Assembly: GCA_029881255.1 (NCBI GenBank)
Contig: JAOUMY010000008.1
Location: 62,001 to 126,000, forward strand
Direction of reading: 5' to 3'
Source of the DNA: Gammaproteobacteria bacterium
GTDB lineage: Bacteria > Pseudomonadota > Gammaproteobacteria > S012-40
DNA length: 64,000 nt
Part shown: positions 51,832 through 59,932 of the stretch, piece after piece
Position numbering within the stretch: position 1 is the first letter of the stretch
How the letters are laid out: each line of letters starts with the position of its first letter
Notes under the pieces: model-generated
Seen by the model: the letters and a program-made list of their open reading frames with translations, nothing else
The model's database searches: none
Told to the model about the DNA's origin: nothing
Translations under genes and position numbers: made by a program

Positions 51832-54546
51832 TCAATCCGTATCGATAAATTGCGTCATCCCCTTCTCACGCGCGACATCACGTTGAGTTTTGCCAAAAAG
51901 GTTTTTCATCTTCGTACCCGCACCTGCCTTTACCAGTTGCTGCGCTGCGAGCCCCTGATCCGCATCCAGGGCGATATGTAAAGCGGTATCTCTGGCGCTG
52001 TTTTCCAAATCGAGCAATTCTGCCTCTGACAAAAGTCGCCTGATCAAGACCACGTTTCCAGACTTTGCAGCAAAGTGTAGTACACTGTCGCCCTGCCTGG
52101 TACGTAGCTCAGTTTTTGCGCCCTTGTTGAGTAATAGCGTGGCCACGTCATAACGCTGTTGCCTGACACTTTCCATTAAAGGGGTGACCCCTGCACGATC
52201 TGCTATGTCGATATCTGCACCGTGCCTGACGGCATATTCCAACATGAGACGATTTCCATCCCGAGCTGCCTGCCATACCACGCCTCTACCATGCTTGTCC
52301 TGCCAACTCCAGGGATTGATTTGTTTTCCCAACTGAGCGGCAAGCCCAGTTTGCTTGTTCACTACCGCATAGGAGAAAACTTCATAGTATGCATCCAGCG
52401 TCTCACCAAGCGCTCCCGCCTCAATGAGTGTAGAAAGCAGTTCCGCATAGCCGTATTCGAGCGCTAACATTAAGGCCGTTCGTTTATTGTGATCGATAAG
52501 CCCGGCATTGGCACCGCGTTTTAACAATAACAGTGCTATATCCCTATTTCCGATGCGTACTGCATGCATGAGTAAGGTCTGCTTACGAGTATCACGGCTA
52601 TCCACATGCATGCCCTTGTCCAAAAGCAACTGCACAATTTCTAATTTCCCTGCCTGTATGGCGACAATAGCGCAACGTACGCTGGCCTCATCAACAGGTA
52701 GTAGTTTTTTCTTTTCAAGTGCCAGGCGTAAAGTCGACACGTCACCCTGCCAGGCGGCATTCATCCACTCGTCCCAGCCGCTACTCTTGCGATGACGACT
52801 TTTAGCTAACCAGGAATAATCAAGCTCTGCCCGTATCTCCTCTTTGTCTTTGCCCAGTAGCAAACCTTTTTGCGCCAGATACGCACCCAACTGTGGGTTG
52901 GCTTCACTCAATCGATACATATCCATGCCGTGATTGTCCACGGCGTAGAGGTTTGCGCCGTGCTTAATCAAAAGATTAATCGCTTCGATAAACCCGTTTT
53001 TCATCGCTATAAGAAGCGCGGTTTCTCCTACTCTATTCCTGGTTTCAAGCATCGCTCTCTGGCCGATCAAATACTCAACTAAAGAGTATTGTTGATGACG
53101 TATCGCGACCATTAGTGGCGTGTCACCATTGCTATCCTTGGTATCAATTGCATAGCCCTGGGCCAATAGGCGCTCGACCAGAAGTTGACTGCCTGACTTG
53201 GCAGCCGCCAGCAGTATTCTCTCTCCGAAACTGGTATCCTCGTGCAAGGCTTTAGCGCCTCGCCACAATTTTTCCGCCTGATCTAAACGATTCGCTTGTA
53301 ATAATCCGACAATAATCTGCTCCAACATCCCGATACCTGGAGTCGCAATCTCAACAAAACGTGCCTGCGATTCTCCTTTATCCTCTGGGAAATAGTTGCG
53401 TACATATCGCAATACATCCTCTAAAATCGACTCCGATAAACGATGTTTTTGCAGTAGCAATAAAACAATTTCACTCTTCTTCTCTCTGATTAATGCATTT
53501 AAAATATAAGAAAGTTGTTCTGTTTCCAGTTGTAGTCCGGCATCGAGCAACAGCGACACGGTATCCTTGTGCATTTCCCGCAAGCCATAATAGAGCGCAT
53601 TGTAGCCAAATTTGTCAGCCAAATAATTTGAATGCCCTGCCTGTAACAGTTGCTTAGCAGCATCGGTGTTACCCGTTAAAGCAGCGATGTGCAGTGCGGT
53701 ACGATTATTGGCGTCGAGAAGATCAGCGGGAAAATTCGTTTGCTGTAACTCACGTACGTATACACCTGATTTTCTTGCTGCTGCCAGATGCATAAAGGAT
53801 TGCTCGTAGCTACTTCGAAATGTTTTGTCTATCTTCTGATCTTTTAGTACAACGGATACCGATATCTCGTCGCCAAAACGTAAGGCATCGGCCAGGACTT
53901 CTTCCCGTATATCTCGGGCATCAGGATCATGTTGCCACGATGACACGAATTGCAAATACTGCTTTGAGCGCAGCAGACTGGTATAAAACGCATGAGGATG
54001 TGCTGATTGCGTTTGTTTATTTTTCACTCCACGCAAACGGGCAATCAGAGCATCGCTATCGACGCCTTTTGTTGCAGACGTGGAACAGCTTGCCAGCGCT
54101 TTTTTCATGGCCTCATCGTCTGGATTGAACTCCAGCACTAAACGCTCCATCGTCTTGTGCGTGTCCTGATAGCCATTGCCCCAGGCACACAGCGCCCATT
54201 TTCGAGCGCCCACCATGTCTTTTTGGGTCCCCTGTCCGTTTCTCAACATACTCGATAAGGCAAATTGCGCCGGCGCATACCCCTGTTTTGCGGCATAGGT
54301 ATATAACAGATAGGCCTTTGCATCGTCACGAGCCAGTCCGCGCCCTTTACGAAACATCTCTCCAAGCGAATGCATTGACGCGACATCTTTATTCTTCTCG
54401 CCCGATCGCCATAGTTCGATCGCCCTGGCATAGTCCCCGTTTTTGTATGCCTGCTCGCCTTCCTGGTGAAAATCACGCGCGGACACACTGTCGAAGAACA
54501 TCAACAAAACCATGCATTGAAGGGCTGATTTGAACCAATATTTCAT
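51832..54546 (-). CDS. Exported Sel1/ankyrin-repeat protein
   Basis: The product of about 904 residues starts with a signal peptide (FKSALQCMVLLMFFDSVSA) at the ATG 54546; an upstream ATG at 54615 would add 23 residues. Residues 30-110 form TPR/Sel1 repeats (GDYARAIELW, then ASMHSLGEMFRKGRG, then GYAPAQFALSSMLRNG). From about 215 to the end there are many ankyrin repeats (RTALHIAALTGNTDAAKQLL, DTPLMVAIRHQQYSLVEYL, KTELRTRQGDSVLHFAAKSG). It is probably a periplasmic binding scaffold. It is the first gene of the operon with the HTTM pair. Confidence 0.85.
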   Translation of the reverse strand: MKYWFKSALQCMVLLMFFDSVSARDFHQEGEQAYKNGDYARAIELWRSGEKNKDVASMHSLGEMFRKGRGLARDDAKAYLLYTYAAKQGYAPAQFALSSMLRNGQGTQKDMVGARKWALCAWGNGYQDTHKTMERLVLEFNPDDEAMKKALASCSTSATKGVDSDALIARLRGVKNKQTQSAHPHAFYTSLLRSKQYLQFVSSWQHDPDARDIREEVLADALRFGDEISVSVVLKDQKIDKTFRSSYEQSFMHLAAARKSGVYVRELQQTNFPADLLDANNRTALHIAALTGNTDAAKQLLQAGHSNYLADKFGYNALYYGLREMHKDTVSLLLDAGLQLETEQLSYILNALIREKKSEIVLLLLQKHRLSESILEDVLRYVRNYFPEDKGESQARFVEIATPGIGMLEQIIVGLLQANRLDQAEKLWRGAKALHEDTSFGERILLAAAKSGSQLLVERLLAQGYAIDTKDSNGDTPLMVAIRHQQYSLVEYLIGQRAMLETRNRVGETALLIAMKNGFIEAINLLIKHGANLYAVDNHGMDMYRLSEANPQLGAYLAQKGLLLGKDKEEIRAELDYSWLAKSRHRKSSGWDEWMNAAWQGDVSTLRLALEKKKLLPVDEASVRCAIVAIQAGKLEIVQLLLDKGMHVDSRDTRKQTLLMHAVRIGNRDIALLLLKRGANAGLIDHNKRTALMLALEYGYAELLSTLIEAGALGETLDAYYEVFSYAVVNKQTGLAAQLGKQINPWSWQDKHGRGVVWQAARDGNRLMLEYAVRHGADIDIADRAGVTPLMESVRQQRYDVATLLLNKGAKTELRTRQGDSVLHFAAKSGNVVLIRRLLSEAELLDLENSARDTALHIALDADQGLAAQQLVKAGAGTKMKNLFGKTQRDVAREKGMTQFIDTD

Positions 54547-54682
54547 AGATTTCCTTCGATTCTCTCGCCAGGCTTTATGGTTAACCATCAATTTTACCAG
54601 TTGATACTTTTTCACTCAGGTCTTTAAATATAAATCGATTGCCGGAAGCAATTTTCTCACCATTCAAGCCAAGGAGTATGGT

Positions 54683-55003
54683 ATGCAATTTTTTCTGGAT
54701 TTCAATGTAGAGTATGGGGCTCATATGAGCCAAAACGATCTTTTTTCGACCTGGTCGCGGGAGGCCGATGTGGCGCTTGGCGCAAAAGCCGCCGGGGTAG
54801 TCGAAAACCTGTGGAAGTGCGTCGGGGAACGACGAGTGATCGCCGTCGTAAATGTTGAAACACCGGATCAACTCGATCAGATTTTGATGGATCTTCCCAT
54901 CATGAAAGAAATGGGACAGTTTGTTCGGGTAAATGTCACGCCTCTGCGTCGTTATGAAGACTTCGCCAGCGACGTTGGTAAACGACTACGAGACAACAAT
55001 TAA
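54683..55003 (+). CDS. Muconolactone-isomerase-like small protein
   Basis: The 106 residues fit the ferredoxin-like fold of muconolactone delta-isomerase relatives: MQFFLDFNVEYG, a helix WSREADVALGAKAAG, then VENLWKCVGERRVIAVVNVET and DQILMDLPIMKEMGQFVRVNVTPL (ends given). True isomerases act in catechol degradation, but no pathway genes are nearby, so the substrate is unknown. It is divergent from the ankyrin gene. It is likely a decameric or dimeric soluble protein of the same fold. Confidence 0.65.
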   Translation: MQFFLDFNVEYGAHMSQNDLFSTWSREADVALGAKAAGVVENLWKCVGERRVIAVVNVETPDQLDQILMDLPIMKEMGQFVRVNVTPLRRYEDFASDVGKRLRDNN

Positions 55004-55050
55004 GATAGGCCGGGCCCGTCGATGGCTTTTATTGGCGGGCCGGGATTTCT

Positions 55051-55317
55051 CTATTCCTTGCTACTATTCATCAAGCTGTCTAATTCGCCGTCCATTTTCA
55101 TCATGGTCAGTTCGCTAAAACTGCCTATCCATTCCCCTTGCACGACAATCTGGGGCACGCTGCGAGAACCATTGCTGATTTGCAACATTTCCACCAGCCA
55201 GGCGCGATTCTGATCGACCCTTTTTTCTTCAAACGAGATGCCCCATTTGGTCAACAATGCCTTGCTACGCTCACACAACGGACAGGTGCCGGTGCTATAA
55301 ATGACAACTGATGTCAT
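55051..55317 (-). CDS. Glutaredoxin
   Basis: An 88-residue glutaredoxin with the active site YSTGTCPLCERSKALL near residue 11 and the cis-Pro loop GSRSVPQIVVQGEWIG. The CPLC site is less common than CPYC. It reduces disulfides or glutathionylated proteins. It converges with the isomerase-like gene; the gap holds a GC-rich hairpin (GGCCCG/CGGGCC) that may serve as a terminator. Confidence 0.92.
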   Translation of the reverse strand: MTSVVIYSTGTCPLCERSKALLTKWGISFEEKRVDQNRAWLVEMLQISNGSRSVPQIVVQGEWIGSFSELTMMKMDGELDSLMNSSKE

Positions 55318-55440
55318 AGTCGTATATCTCTCAAAGTCAGTAAATAATTTTCAGGAGAGGCCGAAGAATAGCATTTATTTGCGCAATTTACAGAGCTATC
55401 ATGCCTGTAGATTCATTTATCGTAAAATGTTGGGTAAACC

Positions 55441-56289
55441 ATGTACAGAGAAATTATCAATATCAGTCAAGGGCGTGCCGCCTCAGATGGCGCAGGCGTG
55501 AAACTTACCCGAGTTTTCGGCGGTAGTCGAAATGCAGAACAGACCGATCCGTTTCTTATGCTTGACGCCTTTGGTTCAGATGAAGCGGCAGATTATATTG
55601 CGGGCTTTCCCTCACACCCACACCGAGGCTTCGAAACAGTGACCTATATGCTGGAAGGACGAGTGCTGCACGAAGACCATCTCGGCAATCGCGGCTTGCT
55701 GCAAAACGGAGATGTTCAGTGGATGACTGCAGCGCGAGGCATCATACATTCCGAAATGCCGCAGCAGGAAGAAGGTCGCATGAGCGGTTTCCAGTTGTGG
55801 GTGAATCTACCAGCGGCTGAAAAATTAAAAGATCCCAATTACCGCGACATCGCCTCTGCCGATATCCCTACCCGTACAGTTGAAAATGTATTTTATAAAA
55901 TCATCGCGGGAGATATTCAATTGGCTGGGGAAGCTATTCACGGCGCGGTGAGTGGCCTTTCCACGCGTCCTGTATTCGTCGATATTCATTTCAAAGAAGA
56001 CCAGCATATTGAACTCGACATTCCCTATGACCACACCTTGTTGGTCTATGTGTATCAGGGACGTGCCAGTGGCGGCAGTCGCAAAATCGAGATTAGCAAT
56101 GGCCAGCTCGCACTGTTCAATCGCGAAGGAAAACTGGCATTAGACGGAGATAAAGGAACACGACTGATTGTGCTGGCAGGCAAACCACTCAGAGAACCGG
56201 TTGTTCAATACGGTCCTTTCGTGATGAATACGGTAGAAGAAATCGAACAGGCCATCCAGGATTATCAGAGTGGTACACTCACTCAGTGA
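55441..56289 (+). CDS. Pirin family protein
   Basis: Pirins are metal-binding bicupins; some have quercetinase activity and others regulate metabolism. The 282 residues carry the metal-site pattern SHPHRGFETVTYMLEG near residue 58 and ARGIIHSEMPQQ near 103, with the usual DPFLMLDAFGS at the N-terminus. The C-terminal cupin and the final HGPFVMNT-like YGPFVMNTVEEI complete it. It is divergent from the glutaredoxin gene. Confidence 0.95.
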   Translation: MYREIINISQGRAASDGAGVKLTRVFGGSRNAEQTDPFLMLDAFGSDEAADYIAGFPSHPHRGFETVTYMLEGRVLHEDHLGNRGLLQNGDVQWMTAARGIIHSEMPQQEEGRMSGFQLWVNLPAAEKLKDPNYRDIASADIPTRTVENVFYKIIAGDIQLAGEAIHGAVSGLSTRPVFVDIHFKEDQHIELDIPYDHTLLVYVYQGRASGGSRKIEISNGQLALFNREGKLALDGDKGTRLIVLAGKPLREPVVQYGPFVMNTVEEIEQAIQDYQSGTLTQ

Positions 56290-56293
56290 TGGA

Positions 56294-56716
56294 TTAGTCG
56301 AGCGAGGCCGATTGGCTTTGGACCTGTAATGGCACCATGAAACCGTCACCACCGACGCCTTGCCCAATTAGTGTAAACGACTTTCCGTTGAGCCACTGTC
56401 TGGCACTACCACTACCCTCTACCTGCCATTTCAGGGTGACACGCTTACCACCAGGAAGAACTTCAACAGTAAGAGGCATAAGACGCGACATCAAATCCAG
56501 TTCTTCAACGTCTTTCATGTGGAAATGAACATAATTCAGATCAACACCGCCGTGGTTTGTGAGCGTTATAGCAAGTTCGAGATCAGATTTTCCGGCAAAG
56601 CCGTCTGTTGCCGAAAGGACCTGGTGTTCCGCAGTGACAATACCTGCCTGAACAAGAGATGGAAGGAGTAGACACCCCAAGAGGATTGAAAACATTGTTT
56701 TTTTTGTTTTTGGCAT
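56294..56716 (-). CDS. Exported protein of unknown function
   Basis: A 140-residue protein with a signal peptide (FSILLGCLLLPSLVQA) and a beta-sandwich-like body: DLELAITLTNHGGVDLNYVHFHM (ends given) and KRVTLKWQVEGSG. The pattern suggests an Ig-like or DUF-type periplasmic domain, but I recognise no family. It converges with the pirin gene across four bases. Confidence 0.6.
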   Translation of the reverse strand: MPKTKKTMFSILLGCLLLPSLVQAGIVTAEHQVLSATDGFAGKSDLELAITLTNHGGVDLNYVHFHMKDVEELDLMSRLMPLTVEVLPGGKRVTLKWQVEGSGSARQWLNGKSFTLIGQGVGGDGFMVPLQVQSQSASLD

Positions 56717-56787
56717 AATTACCGCTCATGATTTGGGTGGAGTGAAACCCATGCTAGAAGCGACGCATGAAGCTCGGCTTATGCCTG

Positions 56788-57123
56788 TTAGTGTTTCAAA
56801 GCCCAGCTATAGGCATCGAGATCCAGCGCGATTTCGAGCAACTTGTCTGTACCGATCAGCAGTAATGCATGAACCAGGACTTCTGCATCACTCAGTCGCT
56901 GTTTTTGACAACCCGCCAGCTTGACCAGATAGCGAACCAAACCTGCATCCAGGCTAACGACATCCCCCAGCTCTTTTAGTGAGGCCTTATTATGGATAAG
57001 TGCTGATATACGCTTACCCAGGCTACGACGATCATAGTACGCCGCTTTCTTTTCAGACTTAGACATCATAGACTTAGCATTCAAAACGCTGTGTCGGCGA
57101 TGAGAATTACAAATACTTGACAT
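56788..57123 (-). CDS. Small protein resembling half of an HDOD domain
   Basis: The 111-residue protein (ATG at 57123, preceded by AAGGAGCACG) contains SLKELGDVVSLDAGLVRYLVKLAG and a following VLVHALLLIGTDKLLEIALD. This matches the order of the N-terminal HDOD helices, where a phosphorylated-signalling output domain has LxELaxLIxxDPaLtxkLLrlaN and an AixxLG segment. The rest of HDOD is missing. The N-terminal 30 residues are basic. A regulatory role is a guess. An upstream ATG at 57162 is possible. Confidence 0.45.
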   Translation of the reverse strand: MSSICNSHRRHSVLNAKSMMSKSEKKAAYYDRRSLGKRISALIHNKASLKELGDVVSLDAGLVRYLVKLAGCQKQRLSDAEVLVHALLLIGTDKLLEIALDLDAYSWALKH

Positions 57124-57144
57124 AATCGTGCTCCTTTCCTTCAC

Positions 57145-57162
57145 TTGGGAATTATTTCCCAA
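57145..57162. promoter_or_regulatory. Operator-like inverted repeat
   Basis: TTGGGAA (57145-57151), four bases, then TTCCCAA (57156-57162) is a perfect palindrome about 22 bases upstream of the small HDOD-like gene and about 140 bases before the FKBP gene on the other strand. A related TTTCCCAAATG occurs near 57230. It may be a repressor site for this divergent region. Confidence 0.4.
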
Positions 57163-57297
57163 TCTACGTTTTATATGGCGGCGCGTCAGTGAAAAAGTGT
57201 AGACCTGATCTTTCGATTTTGTGACATTTTTCCCAAATGCCTTGAATTCATAGACTTAGTCCTGACACAGCAAAACTTTCATGGAAGGATTTCACGC

Positions 57298-57819
57298 GTG
57301 AACACAAAAGATAACACTTTGAATATATTTAGCTTTATTAAGACAGTAGTCGTGACTGGACTCTTGCTTGCGTCAGTTTCACTGCAAGCGGCGGTCGTTA
57401 AAACGGGCGATATAGTCGATATTCAATACACCTTGACGCTAGTCAATGGAAAACAGATCGCCGCCAGTCGCACCGGGCAGCCAATGCGGGTTGAAGTTGG
57501 CAAGAACACGACGTTTCCATTGGTAGAAATCACTTTACTGAACATGAAGGTTGGTGACGAAAAAAAGGTTATTTTACAGCCGAAGCATGCCTATGGGCTG
57601 ATTGATCCAAAGCGTATTCGAACGGTTGATTTGAATAAGTTACCGAAAAAATCCCGCAAAGTAGGGGCGACACTGTTTGCCACTGCGCCTGACGGTAAAG
57701 AACAGGAAGTCCTGGTCCAGTCTATCAATGGAGACAAAGCCGTACTGAATTTTAACCACCCCCTGGCAGGACAGACGTTGTTTTTCAATATGAAGGTCTT
57801 ATCCATAAAGCCTAAATGA
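57298..57819 (+). CDS. Periplasmic FKBP-type peptidyl-prolyl isomerase (SlyD-like)
   Basis: The 173-residue protein starts at a GTG and has a signal peptide (IKTVVVTGLLLASVSLQAA). The body is a SlyD-type FKBP with an IF insert: VDIQYTLTLVNGKQIAASR, EITLLNMKVGDEKKVILQPKHAYG (ends given), and FNHPLAGQTLFFNMKVLSI. It overlaps the GDSL esterase gene by four bases, so it may help fold that exported enzyme or cytochromes in the periplasm. Confidence 0.88.
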   Translation: MNTKDNTLNIFSFIKTVVVTGLLLASVSLQAAVVKTGDIVDIQYTLTLVNGKQIAASRTGQPMRVEVGKNTTFPLVEITLLNMKVGDEKKVILQPKHAYGLIDPKRIRTVDLNKLPKKSRKVGATLFATAPDGKEQEVLVQSINGDKAVLNFNHPLAGQTLFFNMKVLSIKPK

Positions 57820-58826
57820 AACCACTTTTGTTAACGCTGTTATTGCTACTTGCCAAAGTCGCGACTGCCGGCCCTTCAGGCCTTTATGTTTTTGGAGATA
57901 GTCTTTCAGATACCGGCAACTTTAAGCTCTTTTTGGGTGATTTATACAACGCCAATTTTGATGTCTACTACAATGGTCGTTTTTCCAACGGCCCGATTTA
58001 CGCCGATTTTCTTGCGGAAACCTTTGGCCTTTCCATAAATCCTTCGCTGAATAATGGTAGCAATTACGCGCGTGGCGGAGCCACCGCTCGTGACTTGGAT
58101 GAGCAAATTGACTGGTTTTTGAGGGTTTCCAACAATAGTGCGCCGCAGGACGGACTATATATCGTCTGGATTGGCGGAAACGATGTTCGGCTTATTGTAG
58201 ATCAACAAAAAGAGCCGGAAAGTATTGTAGATACCGTCTCCGATCTCAAAAATGCGATTGTCCAACTCCATACGACAGGCGCACGCTTTATTCTCGTGCC
58301 AACAATCCCCGACCTGGGCCTAGCGCCTTACTATCGTGAAATCGATCAGACTCAGTCCACATTACCAGACGTCGCGACAGAGATTTCCGTTGAGCTTAAC
58401 TTACAAGTGGAAACAATGCTTAAGGAGCTTGCCCTGGAGGGGATAGATACGATACGCGTCGACACTTTCGACATTATGCGCGAAATCAATGCCGATCCCG
58501 GTGTTTACGGATTTACAACAACAGATCTACCCTGTTTTTCCGGCAGTCTTTTGTCTACCGACAGTTCGACTTCTGAAATATGCGAATTCCCAGACGAGTA
58601 TCTTTTCTGGGACACATTACACCCGACATCAAAAGCACATCGTATTATTGCGGACAAAATGATTGAAGCCATACCAGAGATTCAAAGACTTCCACAGGAA
58701 AAATGGTTTCTTGGACTAGATGCTTTAGAATTGGTGCTGATTTGTCTAATTTCTACAATCTTTCGAAGAAAGCAGCCGCCAGATTTACGGAGTCCATTAC
58801 CGCATACAACATCTGGCGACTGTTAG
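57816..58826 (+). CDS. Exported GDSL-family esterase/lipase
   Basis: The 336-residue protein has a signal peptide (LLLTLLLLLAKVATA) and the four SGNH blocks: block I FGDSLSDTGNF, the block II Gly in NYARGGATARDL, block III WIGGNDVR, and block V FWDTLHPTSKAH with the catalytic Asp-His. The C-terminal end has a hydrophobic stretch (LELVLICLISTIF) and a basic tail FRRKQ, possibly an anchor or sorting signal. Substrate is unknown. It is coupled to the FKBP gene. Confidence 0.9.
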   Translation: MKPLLLTLLLLLAKVATAGPSGLYVFGDSLSDTGNFKLFLGDLYNANFDVYYNGRFSNGPIYADFLAETFGLSINPSLNNGSNYARGGATARDLDEQIDWFLRVSNNSAPQDGLYIVWIGGNDVRLIVDQQKEPESIVDTVSDLKNAIVQLHTTGARFILVPTIPDLGLAPYYREIDQTQSTLPDVATEISVELNLQVETMLKELALEGIDTIRVDTFDIMREINADPGVYGFTTTDLPCFSGSLLSTDSSTSEICEFPDEYLFWDTLHPTSKAHRIIADKMIEAIPEIQRLPQEKWFLGLDALELVLICLISTIFRRKQPPDLRSPLPHTTSGDC

Positions 58827-59408
58827 GGCTGCTCTTTTACAAACATTCCATGCCGTCTACTTTCTTACATTAATCGTATTTGATGCTGCGTATACTGTTG
58901 ATTAGAAATACCATATCTCTAGCGATCTCGCTTTTTCAAGACGTTGAATCTGAAAAATCCGAAACAACTTTTCGAGAGCCTGTGTTATTACACAGAATAT
59001 CAACAGCATGAAAAAGGGAAAGGTGTTATTGAGGTATCAGAAACATTTCGTGATCGTGACTTCCCTTTCCCCCCACACGTTATAGTTTTTGTAGAATAAG
59101 TATACATCTCACTCATATTTGGTCAAGTTATTTGCTGTTTTTTACCTCATTTATTCCGACTGGTTCCTATTCAAAAGTAACGATACGTGTTGCAAGTGCT
59201 TTCTCTGTATTTCCCCCGTCGCAAATTTGTTTCTGTCGTGAACAAACAACAAGTTAAGTAATTTTCTGTTGCAACAAAACGTGACAGGTTCGTCACTATC
59301 AAATTGACCCAATCCATAAAGTTTTGGTTCACCTCTGCCGTTATGCAATGTCAGTAATAAAACTTAATACACCAGAACTGATTTCACATATCGACGAGGA
59401 TTTCTAGA
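58827..59408. other. Gap of about 580 bases without a gene
   Basis: I see no convincing coding frame. A stem GGGAAAGG/CCTTTCCC at 59016-59071, with a loop of about 40 bases, is the only clear structure and might end transcription from the esterase side. The last 250 bases before the lipoprotein gene presumably hold its promoter, but no sharp match was seen. Confidence 0.5.
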
Positions 59409-59855
59409 ATGAAACGGATGGTAAGCCTGTTTTCCCTAATGATTATAATCGCCATTTTTAGTGGTTGTTCGGCAAAAATCAGTGGCGTTGTTCGTCTTAT
59501 CGACGCGAACTCCACACCTATCGCAGACGAGGTTCCGAGTGGGATCGTTGTGAATATGATCAATACATCGGGATCGCTGGAGTCTGCTTCTCACTCTGTA
59601 ACTACGAATGAGAAGGGTGAATTTATTTCAGAGAAAAAGAAAATTCTCCCTGGTGTATATAAAGTCGAAACGCAGCGTATAGGTTACAAAAGTACGACGC
59701 AAACCGTGGAAGTGGGCAAATTCAGCCACCGCAAGTTAGAACTGTTCCTAAGACAGATTAAAACTAACCGCTCCAGGTCTGTAAAAACCGATAACAGTGA
59801 TGCGAACAAAATCATCAATCCTGGTGAAGTGAATATTCAGCCACCAAGCATGTAA
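59409..59855 (+). CDS. Lipoprotein with a carboxypeptidase-regulatory-like domain
   Basis: The 148-residue protein has a lipobox (IIIAIFSGC, Cys near residue 20) and one CarboxypepD_reg-like Ig domain: ISGVVRLIDANSTPIADEV, VTTNEKGEFISE, GVYKVETQRIGYKSTTQTVEV (ends given). The C-terminal 35 residues are Ser/Asn-rich. It is the first of three genes for exported proteins of similar style and probably sits in the outer membrane. SD GAGG precedes the start. Confidence 0.78.
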   Translation: MKRMVSLFSLMIIIAIFSGCSAKISGVVRLIDANSTPIADEVPSGIVVNMINTSGSLESASHSVTTNEKGEFISEKKKILPGVYKVETQRIGYKSTTQTVEVGKFSHRKLELFLRQIKTNRSRSVKTDNSDANKIINPGEVNIQPPSM

Positions 59856-59932
59856 AACGAGACACTGCTCAATTCACTGAGTATACGTCACATTTTTGTG
59901 CTTAAAAATTACATCGAAAATGGAGTCTAGTC

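Noticed and set aside
59151-59348. 65-residue open frame on the minus strand in the gap before the lipoprotein genes
   Set aside because: No ribosome site, signal or family pattern. It lies where the promoter of the next gene should be.
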